DNA of 38,857 bases from Nostoc sp. CCCryo 231-06 (GTDB taxonomy: Bacteria > Cyanobacteriota > Cyanobacteriia > Cyanobacteriales > Nostocaceae): positions 1 through 38,857 of the forward strand of contig JAHCSU010000469.1 in assembly GCA_023522315.1 (NCBI GenBank), read 5' to 3'. Of the stretch, positions 1 to 9,282 are shown in pieces. The translations under genes and the position numbers were made by a program. Below the pieces are notes generated by a model. That model searched no databases. It saw nothing but the letters and a program-made list of their open reading frames with translations, and was not told where the DNA came from. The stretch's first letter is position 1. Each line of letters starts with the position of its first letter.

Positions 1-36
1 CCCAAATTTGGGAGAAGGGGCTGGGGGATGAGGGTT
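1..36. repeat. Right part of a palindromic intergenic repeat cut by the window edge
   Basis: The window opens with the perfect palindrome CCCAAATTTGGG (1-12), followed by gagaaggggctgggggatga. This looks like the centre and right arm of a larger hairpin (ccccttctccc / gggagaagggg) whose left arm lies outside the window. Similar G-rich palindromes recur between genes in filamentous cyanobacteria. It lies just downstream of the last gene of the polysaccharide operon, so it may also act at the 3' end of that transcript, but no T-tract supports a terminator. Confidence 0.5.
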
Positions 37-93
37 TTTTCTTTTCATACGGAAAAACTACTGTTTTCAATGTGGACGCGGTTTAGATGAGGT

Positions 94-2502
94 TTAGTCT
101 TTAAAATCAAAGGATCTCCAGGTAATCTCCTGAATAAAATTATTAGCGATCGCTTGCCAATCAAACTTTTGTTCGACATATCGTCTAGCAGACTCAACAC
201 GCATCTGCCTTGTTGATAAATCTTCACACTTTATGTGAGCGATCGCTTCCGAAAATTTTTCTAGATCCACAACTACACAGTGTTTGCCATCCTCAATTCC
301 TAGCCCTCTTGCACCAATTGGTGTAGAAATAACAGGAATTCCAGATGCAAAGTACTCTAACATTTTTAAATTAGTCCCTGAACCAAAAGTGACTGGGTTA
401 AGTGCTACATCTACTAATTCAAAAGCAGTATCTTTTGTTTTTTCATCTACTGCTCCCATAAAGCCAACATTTGCAGGTCGTTGCTCATCCCTAAATGCTA
501 AACCTACACTACCAATCACCAAGAAATTAACATTGGGAAGTTCTTGAGCCATTTTAAAAATGTGCCGTACCGCCTCTAAATTAGGACTATGCCAACTGCC
601 TAGAAATATTGCAGTAAAACTTCCAGCTAAACCTAACTTTTGCTTATTTAAATACCGCTTTTCTATCTCGACATAATTAACTATTTCTAAATCTACGCCG
701 TTAGGAACTTCAATAATTTTGCTTAAATCTACACCATACATTTGATGGAGCGCCTTAGCATCGTCGATAGAGCAAACCATGATTAGTTGACTCAGACGGC
801 AACATTCATCTTCAACCTTGCGAGTCATCTCCAATAACTCATGCCCTATGGCATTATTTGGCAGGATAGCTTTTTTTAGTTCTACTTCTACATCCTGAGC
901 TTCATACCAAATTGGCTTGTTAGTTACTGCTTGAATTGCAGGCAAAAGGTAAGGATGGCAAGCAACCACAAAGTCGGAAGATTCTACAGATGCTTTTAAA
1001 GCTTCCATATATGCAGGAGTTAAATGATACAGTTGTGGCATAATTACATCTGTAATTGGTACTCCTACCTTTTGTTCAATTAGGCACTCTTGCTCTTGAT
1101 GTTTCTTTGACTTGGGAATTCGCGTTTCATATAAGTTAGGAGCAATTTCAGCTTTGAATACATCTTGATCGGCATTTGTAAATGTTACTAGTTCAACATC
1201 AAACTGACTAGCTAGATGCTGATACAAATAAAACACTCTGCTTTGTCCACCTCCTCTAGGAGGAAAAACAGGAAAGGTCAAAGCAACTGTAATTTTTTTG
1301 CGTCTTTTGACAACTGAACTAGATACAGATGTAGATATTAATGGCTTAGTTTCTCCCAACAACTGAGCAACTGTATTTTGCCAGTTAATTTCTGCGACTA
1401 GCTTCCGACCTGTCACACCCATCCGTTGTGCTTCATCTTGATGTTCACACAGATAGTCAATCCGTTCAGCCAGTGCTTGTGGGTCAGGTAAGACTGAATA
1501 TCCTGTCTCACCATTGATGACAAACTCATTAGGGCCACCAGCATCTGTTGTAGTCAGCACTGGTTTACCGCTCATCATAGCTTCTATGGTCACTAGCCCA
1601 TAATCTTCATCGTAGGGAACGTAAGGGACAGCTAGAGCATCAGCATAAATATTTGTTATTTCTTGGTCATTGACAAACCCTAGAAAAATAATTCTTTTGT
1701 CTTCTCCTGCCAATTTTTTCAGAGAGTCAGCGTCAGGGCCTGTTCCAGCAATCTTCAATTGAATATTTGTTTTCACATATTTCATTGCTTCGATTAACAA
1801 GCTGATACGTTTCGCACTATCTAAACGACCAACCGTGAATAAATAGTCGCTACTACCTTTACTAAAAGATGGGATATTTGAGGGTGGGTATATAACTTCT
1901 ACAGCGCTTCCTAAAGGAAAATAATTTTGGCGCTTGACTACACTACCAGAAATTGCAGCATACTTCTTAATTGCATCAGTTGCTAAACCTATCCCATCGA
2001 GAAAATGAACCAACTCTCGGATTAAAGGCCCAGGAAACTGAAACGCATCTCCTGGGCAATTTGAGCTAAAGCGCAGCCGTTCTAATCTTTCAAAAAATTC
2101 TTTTAAGGCATTCCTATTTCTCTGATTGCTTTTGATAAACTGCTGTAAATTAGTAATTTCTCGATTTTTTGAACTATAAATTTCAGGGTATTTAGTGAAA
2201 TGATATGTATCATATAAGCCGCGTAAACGATGCAGCATATAACAAACATGATTGGGATGCTGTACCATCCATCCCGGATACTTGCCAGATATTACTAAAT
2301 CAAAGTGAGTCAAATCTAAGTTAGAAAAACTTCTGTAGCTATCTATGAGTTCCCAGAAATTCATTTCTAGACTTGGCAGTTTAATTAAATCTGCCTGATG
2401 AGGAGTATCTTGATTTATAGATTTTAACAGTCCCCACCAAAGATTTTCAGCCCCACCAATGCAAAATGGAACAGGACTAGGAGCAATAATGGCTATTTGC
2501 AT
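94..2502 (-). CDS. Double-domain GT4 glycosyltransferase
   Basis: This 802-residue protein contains two complete GT-B glycosyltransferases of family GT4 (group 1) in tandem. The first spans about residues 1-385. It has the N-terminal GGAEN loop, a GRLDSAKRISLL segment (225-236) and the EX7E motif (E299, E307 in EDYGLVTIEAM). A Ser/Val/Lys-rich linker (about 388-402) leads to the second domain (403-802), with GGGQ at 417-420 and GSGTNLKMLEYFASG at 707-721. GT4 enzymes transfer sugars from nucleotide donors to a growing glycan, normally on the cytoplasmic face. It is the last gene of the operon, with its ATG 3 bases after the preceding stop. The first domain resembles the separate glycosyltransferase at 3473-4513. 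Donor and acceptor sugars cannot be read from sequence. Confidence 0.9.
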   Translation of the reverse strand: MQIAIIAPSPVPFCIGGAENLWWGLLKSINQDTPHQADLIKLPSLEMNFWELIDSYRSFSNLDLTHFDLVISGKYPGWMVQHPNHVCYMLHRLRGLYDTYHFTKYPEIYSSKNREITNLQQFIKSNQRNRNALKEFFERLERLRFSSNCPGDAFQFPGPLIRELVHFLDGIGLATDAIKKYAAISGSVVKRQNYFPLGSAVEVIYPPSNIPSFSKGSSDYLFTVGRLDSAKRISLLIEAMKYVKTNIQLKIAGTGPDADSLKKLAGEDKRIIFLGFVNDQEITNIYADALAVPYVPYDEDYGLVTIEAMMSGKPVLTTTDAGGPNEFVINGETGYSVLPDPQALAERIDYLCEHQDEAQRMGVTGRKLVAEINWQNTVAQLLGETKPLISTSVSSSVVKRRKKITVALTFPVFPPRGGGQSRVFYLYQHLASQFDVELVTFTNADQDVFKAEIAPNLYETRIPKSKKHQEQECLIEQKVGVPITDVIMPQLYHLTPAYMEALKASVESSDFVVACHPYLLPAIQAVTNKPIWYEAQDVEVELKKAILPNNAIGHELLEMTRKVEDECCRLSQLIMVCSIDDAKALHQMYGVDLSKIIEVPNGVDLEIVNYVEIEKRYLNKQKLGLAGSFTAIFLGSWHSPNLEAVRHIFKMAQELPNVNFLVIGSVGLAFRDEQRPANVGFMGAVDEKTKDTAFELVDVALNPVTFGSGTNLKMLEYFASGIPVISTPIGARGLGIEDGKHCVVVDLEKFSEAIAHIKCEDLSTRQMRVESARRYVEQKFDWQAIANNFIQEITWRSFDFKD

Positions 2503-2505
2503 AAG

Positions 2506-3438
2506 CTATAAACGTGTGGCAGTAAAAGCAAAACGTACATACACGGATGGATCTATTATTTCAGCATTTTTTAAATAATAAAAATCAAATTTAAACTTTT
2601 CTTTTACTGGATTTATAATCCGATTAACAAAAGATTGGGGACTGTAAAATCTTCCGTGACGGTTTCCCCAACCTTGAGCGCAATAAACTGTTGTGTTTCT
2701 ATCAAAAACAACACCACATGGAACGCTAATAGTTGGATCTGTTTGCGTTGCTTCTTCTAGAAAAATATAAAAAGGTATGACACATACTATACCACCAGGT
2801 TTGAGAATTCGAGATAATTCTTGATATAGTTCTGTATCAGACTTGCCTTCAAAATGCTCTAAAGAACAAGTTAAGGCTGCCTTCGATGCAAACCCGTCTG
2901 GGATAGGCATAGAACATGCATTCCCACCAATTTGATTACCATTTACTCCTGCCGGATACATAATATCCTGACTAAAAGTTGTTGCTCCCGTCAACCGAGA
3001 ATAAATTTCTGGCACTGGTGAGTTTTCACTAGCAATATCAATAAATATATCTTCATTAATTAAGTTTAAAAGTTGAAGAGCTAAATAATGTTCAAGAGAC
3101 TTTTCTACTTGATTACCGCAATAATAATCAGGATATTTTTTTAAATATTCAGCCTGTTCAAAATAGGTTTTATATTTATCTAATTCAATTTCATAATATT
3201 TAAAATCAATTTCTGATTTTGCAGCAATGTCAATAATTTCTGAAACTACACGGGGAGAATTGTTATCTATGGCTGATTCTACAACTTTATATCCAGAATT
3301 CTTAATTTTTAAACTGCTTTCGGAAAAATCCATAACCACAACTTCTGGCTGGTATATGTATGGCTCGACTGATCTACTATCACTTGGTTTTTCATTGAAT
3401 TTATTCCTGACATTGAACAGATTATTAATATATTTCAT
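2506..3438 (-). CDS. SAM-methyltransferase-like protein of the glycan operon
   Basis: This protein has about 310 residues. Its C-terminal half has the look of a Methyltransf_11-type fold: an acidic strand (FIDIASENSPVPEI) where the glycine-rich SAM loop would be, then CSLEHFEG, then LSRILKPGGIVCVIPFY, the usual post-motif region. The canonical GxGxG loop is missing, so SAM binding is uncertain. The N-terminal 90 residues are rich in Asn, Ile and Lys and have no recognised domain. I prefer the ATG at 3438 because GGGAG (complement of 3447-3451) sits 8 bases upstream; an ATG five codons earlier (3453) is possible. It lies between two glycosyltransferases in a tight operon. It may modify a sugar or be a non-catalytic relative. 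Confidence 0.7.
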   Translation of the reverse strand: MKYINNLFNVRNKFNEKPSDSRSVEPYIYQPEVVVMDFSESSLKIKNSGYKVVESAIDNNSPRVVSEIIDIAAKSEIDFKYYEIELDKYKTYFEQAEYLKKYPDYYCGNQVEKSLEHYLALQLLNLINEDIFIDIASENSPVPEIYSRLTGATTFSQDIMYPAGVNGNQIGGNACSMPIPDGFASKAALTCSLEHFEGKSDTELYQELSRILKPGGIVCVIPFYIFLEEATQTDPTISVPCGVVFDRNTTVYCAQGWGNRHGRFYSPQSFVNRIINPVKEKFKFDFYYLKNAEIIDPSVYVRFAFTATRL

Positions 3439-3472
3439 CTTATTGACTCCCATGTTTTTACTTGTAATTTAT

Positions 3473-4513
3473 TTACCACAAAATTTGTTGAATAACATTA
3501 TTCCAGGAAATATTTAATGATTTGTATCTTTCTAGTCCTGCCATACCCATTGCAAAAGCCCTTTGTTGATGAAAGTATAAATCATCAATGGCTTGTGCGA
3601 TCGCTTCTGGTTCTGGGTTAACAACAAAACCTGTTTCTTGGTCAATTACAAACTCTACTGCTTCTCCTGAATCATTGCAAGTAATTACTGGTTTAGCAGC
3701 CAACATTGCCTCTAACGTGACATAACCATAATCCTCATCATAGGAACCAAAAAAAACACCCAGACAATGAGCATAGAAGCCGATCATTTCTGCGTCTGAA
3801 ATCCTTCCTATCAAACGCACTCGGTGAGTGATATCTAGTTGCTCAATCAGATTTTGTAAAGCCATCTTCTGTCCCCCTTCTCCAGCCAGCAAGGCTACGA
3901 CTGGAGATTTGACATGCTTCATGGCTTTGATTAATAAATCTTGTCTTTTCAGTCCTTCTAACCTACTTGGAAAAAAAATGTAAGGTTCTGCTGGGGCATT
4001 ATAAAAATGACTATCCAGCTTTGGTGGATGATAAAGAGTAATTGAACTAATTTGATTAAAATACTGAAGACGCTTTGAAACTGTTTTTCCGATAGTAAAA
4101 AGCTTATGAAAACTTTTTAATGCTTGCGTATCACGTTGAATAATATCTTGTCTAAGCGCCTTACCGTCAGATGTCGTTGATAAACCTTCAGTAAAAGCAG
4201 TATCCCAAAGGTCATATACAGCGCGATGTTGATGAATAATCCAAGCAACTTTATTAGGGTGCTGCAAGTAAAAAGTGGGAAAATTGAGACAAATGACCAA
4301 ATCCATAGTGTAGCCATTCATATACTCAAAGTTCTCACTAGCCCAAATATCCATGCTGCGCTTAACTTCACTTACTGGAACGAAACGAAAAGGCATGGAT
4401 ATTTGTTCCACTTCATGACCTGCTTCACGAATGGCTTTTACTAGACCATCTGTTAATATTTCTGCACCACCACGGATGAAAGGTACTTGAACTGTAATAA
4501 CTCCTATTCTCAT
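3473..4513 (-). CDS. GT4 family glycosyltransferase
   Basis: This is a 346-residue GT-B glycosyltransferase. The N-terminal acceptor domain starts MRIGVITVQVPFIRGGAE. The donor-binding half contains FPSRLEGLKRQDLLIKAM (181-198) and the GT4 EX7E motif in EDYGYVTLEAM (E260, E268), then the GETGF-like segment QETGF. It has normal length for a single-domain GT4 enzyme. Several blocks (HPNKVAWIIHQHRAVYD, DEDYGYVT) match the first half of the 802-residue double glycosyltransferase two genes downstream, so the two are paralogues. It probably adds a sugar to the glycan exported by the ABC transporter of this operon. The substrate is unknown. Confidence 0.9.
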   Translation of the reverse strand: MRIGVITVQVPFIRGGAEILTDGLVKAIREAGHEVEQISMPFRFVPVSEVKRSMDIWASENFEYMNGYTMDLVICLNFPTFYLQHPNKVAWIIHQHRAVYDLWDTAFTEGLSTTSDGKALRQDIIQRDTQALKSFHKLFTIGKTVSKRLQYFNQISSITLYHPPKLDSHFYNAPAEPYIFFPSRLEGLKRQDLLIKAMKHVKSPVVALLAGEGGQKMALQNLIEQLDITHRVRLIGRISDAEMIGFYAHCLGVFFGSYDEDYGYVTLEAMLAAKPVITCNDSGEAVEFVIDQETGFVVNPEPEAIAQAIDDLYFHQQRAFAMGMAGLERYKSLNISWNNVIQQILW

Positions 4514-4538
4514 TCTTAAAAGTTGTAACTCCTAGTTT

Positions 4539-5966
4539 TCATGCTTTATAAGCTATTAGTACCATGTCGCGGGAAACCTTAACATATTCATTTAAATCAT
4601 CAAATTTTATTTCTAATGAATTCATAAGATGCACTATTCCATCAATTTCTTCAAAAAAACATGATTTACTATTAATTAGCCCTCTTGACTCGGCTATAAA
4701 ACTAATTGTATCAGGATGAATCGGGTTTTTATGTGTGGGATCTCTGTAAAAATCTCCTGAGCCTACTAATATATTTCTAGGATTTGGCGTTTCAAAAACT
4801 ACTAATCCACCTGGCTTCAGTACTCTGACTGTTTCATCAAATAACTGAACTAGCGTTTCAAATGGGAGATGCTCAATAATATGAAACCCTGTTACAGCAC
4901 CCAAACTGCCATCAGGTAAAGATCGTAAATAGGCAATAACATCTGCTTCTATCACCTCAAGTCCTCTAGAGCGACACTGCTCTAGCATTACTCTGTTGAT
5001 GTCTATACCCCTTGCTGTGTATCCAGTCTCTCGCAGCAACTCTAACCATTCACCCCGTCCACAACCCACATCTACAATTGGGGATTCAGGTGTACCAATC
5101 TTAGCTTCCTCAATCAAAGGCAGATATACTTTTAAACTATTGAAGATATCCTCACGACTACCTCGAAACTGATCTTCAAAAGCGACATAAAAGGCATCTA
5201 AAAAATGTTGGTTTTCATTGACAAAGCTTTGCAAATGCTCTTGACTAAAAGGTTCTGGCAAACATTTACGCGCTTCTTCCAGAAACATTGTTATTAGACG
5301 CTTCTGCTGAATTAGGTCATTTTTAAGGTAACTATCGTTTCTGATGTAAAGTTCATCTCTTGTTTGGATACGAGTATCTGTACTAATAAAACGCTCATTT
5401 ATTCCTTGCATTTGAGTATCTACAATACCCAAATGTTCATTTATTTCTTGTACTCTAATATTTATAGCATCCAACATTTCTTGAAAAGTAGATAAGAAAC
5501 TATTAACTAAAGTATCAATACTTTTAAAGCTTCCATCCAGTTTTTGGACGCTTCCATCTAGAGTATCCAGGCGTTCATCCATTTGCACCTTTAAAGTTGT
5601 GATTTGCTCTATTAACTGGCGATTCAGTGCTACAGACTCTTTTAATGAATTGATTAAATTTAAATTGACTTCTCGTTGGTCTTTAAAAAGAAAATTAATC
5701 GCTCTCAAAATAAATTTTTGTAATTTAGCGTTAAATTTAAAAGGAAAGTGATTAAGTTTATCAGGCCACTTTGTCCTGACTCCTGATCGAGACTCTGCAT
5801 TTTTAAGTAAAGCTTCAATATAGCTAATATTTAACCTCATTTTTGATGTCTCGAAATTAGAATTTGAGTCTACTGTCTGAGAGTGAACTTGACGTTTAGC
5901 TACTTCGTTACAAATCTTTTGTATTAATTCATCAACGTTAATTTCTGGATTGTTTGCTTCAATCAT
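4539..5966 (-). CDS. Coiled-coil SAM methyltransferase, O-antigen chain-terminator type
   Basis: This 475-residue protein has an unusual order. A variable N-terminus (1-100) is followed by a long helical region (about 100-235) of repeated hydrophobic-polar heptads (MDERLDTLDGS, INIRVQEINEHLG, DTQMQGINERF) that should form a coiled coil. A class I SAM methyltransferase domain follows, with motif I VDVGCGRGEW (298-307), GIDIN, FHIIEHL (361-367), and FETPNPRN...FYRDPTHKNP. The FYRDPTH type of methyltransferase is commonly annotated as O-antigen chain-terminating methyltransferase. In the E. coli WbdD system, a capping methyltransferase-kinase uses a coiled coil as a molecular ruler for chain length. 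A similar role here is inference. No kinase domain is present. Confidence 0.85.
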   Translation of the reverse strand: MIEANNPEINVDELIQKICNEVAKRQVHSQTVDSNSNFETSKMRLNISYIEALLKNAESRSGVRTKWPDKLNHFPFKFNAKLQKFILRAINFLFKDQREVNLNLINSLKESVALNRQLIEQITTLKVQMDERLDTLDGSVQKLDGSFKSIDTLVNSFLSTFQEMLDAINIRVQEINEHLGIVDTQMQGINERFISTDTRIQTRDELYIRNDSYLKNDLIQQKRLITMFLEEARKCLPEPFSQEHLQSFVNENQHFLDAFYVAFEDQFRGSREDIFNSLKVYLPLIEEAKIGTPESPIVDVGCGRGEWLELLRETGYTARGIDINRVMLEQCRSRGLEVIEADVIAYLRSLPDGSLGAVTGFHIIEHLPFETLVQLFDETVRVLKPGGLVVFETPNPRNILVGSGDFYRDPTHKNPIHPDTISFIAESRGLINSKSCFFEEIDGIVHLMNSLEIKFDDLNEYVKVSRDMVLIAYKA

Positions 5967-6037
5967 TTTATTGGTTTACCTAACTGGTTCTTATTTATTA
6001 AATGTTACCTACAAATCACATTGATGCTTTTAATTGT

Positions 6038-7876
6038 TTATATAATTTTGATAGAGATATCTTTCATTAAATTAGTTGGCGCTGTATCAAACCAACGCAC
6101 GCCTTCTTGTACCAGCGTCACTCTCAAGATATAATTACCTTTCTCTGGAAGGGTTTTAACTTTAACTTTGTATTTTTTTCTCTGTATTTTCGGAGATACA
6201 GGTAGCAATAATCTACTTTTTTCTCTATTCAAGTGTGGCAATAACTTTGTTCTCTCTCCATCAAAAATAATGTAATCAGTAGCGTTTGCATTCATCCAGT
6301 GGTATGAAATGCTCACCGGGTTAGAACTACAGCTATTTAATATAAAATCGCTACGATTTTCAATTTCTAAGTTAATTTCAAATTCACAATTGACATCTAC
6401 TAGTTGTGGATATTGTGTCACGCGTAGCTTGATTTCTCCAGCACGTATAGGTGCTAAAGGATGCATTTGTAAGTGATTTTTTAAATGTTTATGATCTATT
6501 GGTTCATGAGATGCGATCGCAAACAGGCTAGGAGCAGCACATATATCTTTAATCGAGAATTTTTCAACTATACTACCGCCTGGATTTTGGGGATCACCAA
6601 ACCATAAACATACATGCTTAAAATATTTACCTAATTGCTTTTTTATAACCCGTGGAGATTGTTCATTAATATGCATGAGTAACTCATATCTTGAACGAGG
6701 CTGTACTGGTAAATAAGCGCCAACAGAAGCTGCTATTTTTCTTTTGAGTGGATAGTTATACTTGTAATACCAAAGATTAGGAAACGTATGCACAATGAAT
6801 AATCCTTCTGTATTTAGATGTTGTGCAACTCTCTCATACAGTACTTCTAGTTCTTCAAAAGCTAAGTGTTCGATCACATCAGATGCTACTGCTAAATCAT
6901 ACTTTCCTTGCAATACCACATTGCAGACATTACCACAAATAAATTGGACATTTTCTGCTAGGGTTTCTTCTCCATTGAAACAGTTTTTTGCTAACTCAAT
7001 AGCACTCAGTGAATAATCAACAGCTGTAACTGAAAAGCCTTGGTTAGCAAAATAATAACTCAGTTCACCCCGACCACATCCTAAATCAAGTACGTGTCCT
7101 GATTGTTTCAAACTCGAGATTGTTGCTATAGCTTGTAATCTCGGATCTTCTAACTTTTTTCCTTGATTTTTTTTATAAGACTCAAAGCCGCCGCAGTCCT
7201 GAGTATAGTAGTGATTTGTGTAAGTTTCACGAATGTCTAGACTAGAATTAACTGTCCCGTAATATTCTGTTTCACGTTGCTTTAAGTAATCATCGGAAAC
7301 TTTTATTAGTAACTCTCCTGCATAACCTGGTATTACACCATACCAATCAAGCAAATCAGCATACCGAAATAAAAAATCACTGACTGCCATAAAATTCTGT
7401 CGTGTCCACAAGTATCCATCTACTAGTACATAGCGGGATTGCTTAATGGCAAGTTCCAAATCATGAAAAGAACCATCTCCATCTTGCTGTCCATCAACAT
7501 GAATTAGATCGTAGACATCACCAGGCAAGCGTTTCATTACTTGTGTATCAGCAACAATAAATTCTGTATTAAATTGCTTCGTAATTTCTTTCGCCCAATT
7601 AATTGCCCCTTTTACACCTCCAAAAGTATCTACATCTAAATCAATACCAATATATTTAGCATTTGAATATCCATGTAAAAAAGCAGCAGCAGAATAACCA
7701 AAACGTACTCCTATTTCTAGGATAGAGGCAGGTTTAATAATATAAGTAATAGCAGATTTTAATTTGTAATAATCAACCCAGTCCCTAAAAAGATGTATCA
7801 GTGGATCATCTGGATTAGCAGTATTTCTGAAATCATATTCTGTCTGTTTTGACTGCTGAATAATAGAATCAAACAT
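6038..7876 (-). CDS. Two-domain SAM methyltransferase with C-terminal beta-sandwich
   Basis: This 612-residue fusion has three parts. Residues 1-200 form a methyltransferase of the Methyltransf_24 type: ILEIGVRFG (52-60), IGIDLDVD, DLIHVDGQQDGD (123-134). Residues about 225-420 form a second class I methyltransferase with VLDLGCGRGE (262-271), AVDYS and DVIEHL (333-338). After about residue 480 the chain is strand-rich with an Ig-like or Wzt-C-like look (LPEKGNYILRVTLVQEGVRWF) and may bind glycan. The start codon overlaps the end of the upstream ATPase gene by 8 bases, suggesting translational coupling and tight association with the exporter. Likely role: methylation or capping of the exported glycan. 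Which domains are catalytic is not known. Confidence 0.85.
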   Translation of the reverse strand: MFDSIIQQSKQTEYDFRNTANPDDPLIHLFRDWVDYYKLKSAITYIIKPASILEIGVRFGYSAAAFLHGYSNAKYIGIDLDVDTFGGVKGAINWAKEITKQFNTEFIVADTQVMKRLPGDVYDLIHVDGQQDGDGSFHDLELAIKQSRYVLVDGYLWTRQNFMAVSDFLFRYADLLDWYGVIPGYAGELLIKVSDDYLKQRETEYYGTVNSSLDIRETYTNHYYTQDCGGFESYKKNQGKKLEDPRLQAIATISSLKQSGHVLDLGCGRGELSYYFANQGFSVTAVDYSLSAIELAKNCFNGEETLAENVQFICGNVCNVVLQGKYDLAVASDVIEHLAFEELEVLYERVAQHLNTEGLFIVHTFPNLWYYKYNYPLKRKIAASVGAYLPVQPRSRYELLMHINEQSPRVIKKQLGKYFKHVCLWFGDPQNPGGSIVEKFSIKDICAAPSLFAIASHEPIDHKHLKNHLQMHPLAPIRAGEIKLRVTQYPQLVDVNCEFEINLEIENRSDFILNSCSSNPVSISYHWMNANATDYIIFDGERTKLLPHLNREKSRLLLPVSPKIQRKKYKVKVKTLPEKGNYILRVTLVQEGVRWFDTAPTNLMKDISIKII

Positions 7877-9185
7877 AATTATATTTATTAATAGAAATAG
7901 AGGGGCAAAGATTTACTATACCTGACCAAAGTATAGAGTCTTTGTTTCTTAAAACTTTTAGCACTGCAACGTTATGTGCATAAAGTAATGTTCTTTTAAA
8001 AGAACTTTCTCCAATTACACCATCAGCTATGCCAAGTGTAATGGTGTATTCGCCCTCAACTAAAGGCACCTTAAATTTAAAGCAAATTTCTAATAAAGTA
8101 TCACTTTCCACTCGTCCCAATTCTTGTCCCATACAGTATGTATTAGTTTCAAAAATTACCTCGCCAGTCCGCTCTCGGATTTTAAAGCCGATATGTGGAT
8201 CGTCAAAAGACTGCAAAAATAATACACCGATAGATATCTGTAAAAACTGCTCACTAATGACAACCTCTATCTCTTGATCTGCTTCATCTAAAAATTTAAT
8301 AAACTTTATAACAACTTCAGGATCGTTAATAACAACTTCTTTTTCTTTTGTTTCTAAATTAACACCTAAATAATCTTTATTTTCCTGGAATTTAAGATTG
8401 TGATGACTAGACACAACTTGAATTCTTACTGCATCAGGTTGTACATCTTTTTTTTGCAACAACTTGGCTTCATAAAAATCAATTACTTGCCTTGGCTTGG
8501 CATCAAGAACTAATGCGCCTGTTTCCATTAACAAGGCTCTATTGCATAGTCTGTGTACGGCAGCAGAATCATGGGAAACAAATAAAAGTGTTGTTCCCCA
8601 GTGTTTAAGACTTCTGATTCGCTCAAAACATTTTTGCTGAAAATAAATATCGCCAACTGCTAGCGCTTCATCTACAATGAGAATGTCAGGATTAACACTT
8701 ACTGCGACCGCAAATGCTAATCGCACAAACATACCGCTTGAATATGTCTTAACAGGCTGGTCAATAAAATCTCCGATATCAGCAAAAGAAGTTATTTCAT
8801 CATATTTAGCTTGTATTTCTTCTTTGCTTAAGCCTAAAATTTGCCCATTAAAAAATACATTTTGCCGTCCGGTAAACTCAGGATTAAAACCACTACCTAG
8901 TTCGAGCAAAGCTGAAACTCGCCCATTCACATATACTTGACCTGTAGTAGGTGTAAGCGTTCCCGCAATAATTTGTAGTAGTGTGCTTTTACCAGAACCG
9001 TTTTGACCAATAATCCCTAATGTTTCACCTTTAGGAATCTCCAGACTAATATCTCTTAATGCCCAAAAATCCTGTGCATGGCTCTTACTTGGTAGCAAAA
9101 TTTCCTTGAGTCGATCTACCGGACGAGCGTACCGTTTGTAGCACTTCGAGATATTTTTCAGCGAAATTGCAATTTCCTCACCCAT
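7869..9185 (-). CDS. Wzt-type ABC transporter ATPase with C-terminal glycan-recognition domain
   Basis: This ABC ATPase belongs to the polysaccharide/teichoic acid export group. Numbered from the upstream GTG (9197), the nucleotide-binding domain has Walker A GQNGSGKST (64-72), signature YSSGM (152-156), Walker B ILIVDEAL (172-179) and H-loop VSHD. After about residue 245 a strand-rich domain follows (FKIRERTGEVIFETNTY, FKVPLVEGEYTITLGIADG), which fits the Wzt C-terminal carbohydrate-binding domain that recognises a modified chain end. I chose the ATG at 9185, with GGTGAG about 11 bases upstream; the frame also extends to the GTG at 9197, which has no spaced ribosome site. It pairs with the permease upstream and overlaps the next gene by 8 bases. 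Confidence 0.93.
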   Translation of the reverse strand: MGEEIAISLKNISKCYKRYARPVDRLKEILLPSKSHAQDFWALRDISLEIPKGETLGIIGQNGSGKSTLLQIIAGTLTPTTGQVYVNGRVSALLELGSGFNPEFTGRQNVFFNGQILGLSKEEIQAKYDEITSFADIGDFIDQPVKTYSSGMFVRLAFAVAVSVNPDILIVDEALAVGDIYFQQKCFERIRSLKHWGTTLLFVSHDSAAVHRLCNRALLMETGALVLDAKPRQVIDFYEAKLLQKKDVQPDAVRIQVVSSHHNLKFQENKDYLGVNLETKEKEVVINDPEVVIKFIKFLDEADQEIEVVISEQFLQISIGVLFLQSFDDPHIGFKIRERTGEVIFETNTYCMGQELGRVESDTLLEICFKFKVPLVEGEYTITLGIADGVIGESSFKRTLLYAHNVAVLKVLRNKDSILWSGIVNLCPSISINKYNYV

Positions 9186-9282
9186 ACCACTGCACACTCA
9201 CCAATAGCATATCATTAAAAATGTAGGGTATATTTCACATTACCATTGGCTGACTTAAGAGCCATGAATTTAGTGAAAATAA

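Noticed and set aside
9185-9197. GTG start for the Wzt ATPase, four codons before the ATG
   Set aside because: The GTG has no ribosome site at a usable distance, while the ATG at 9185 has GGTGAG about 11 bases upstream and begins the normal family N-terminus.
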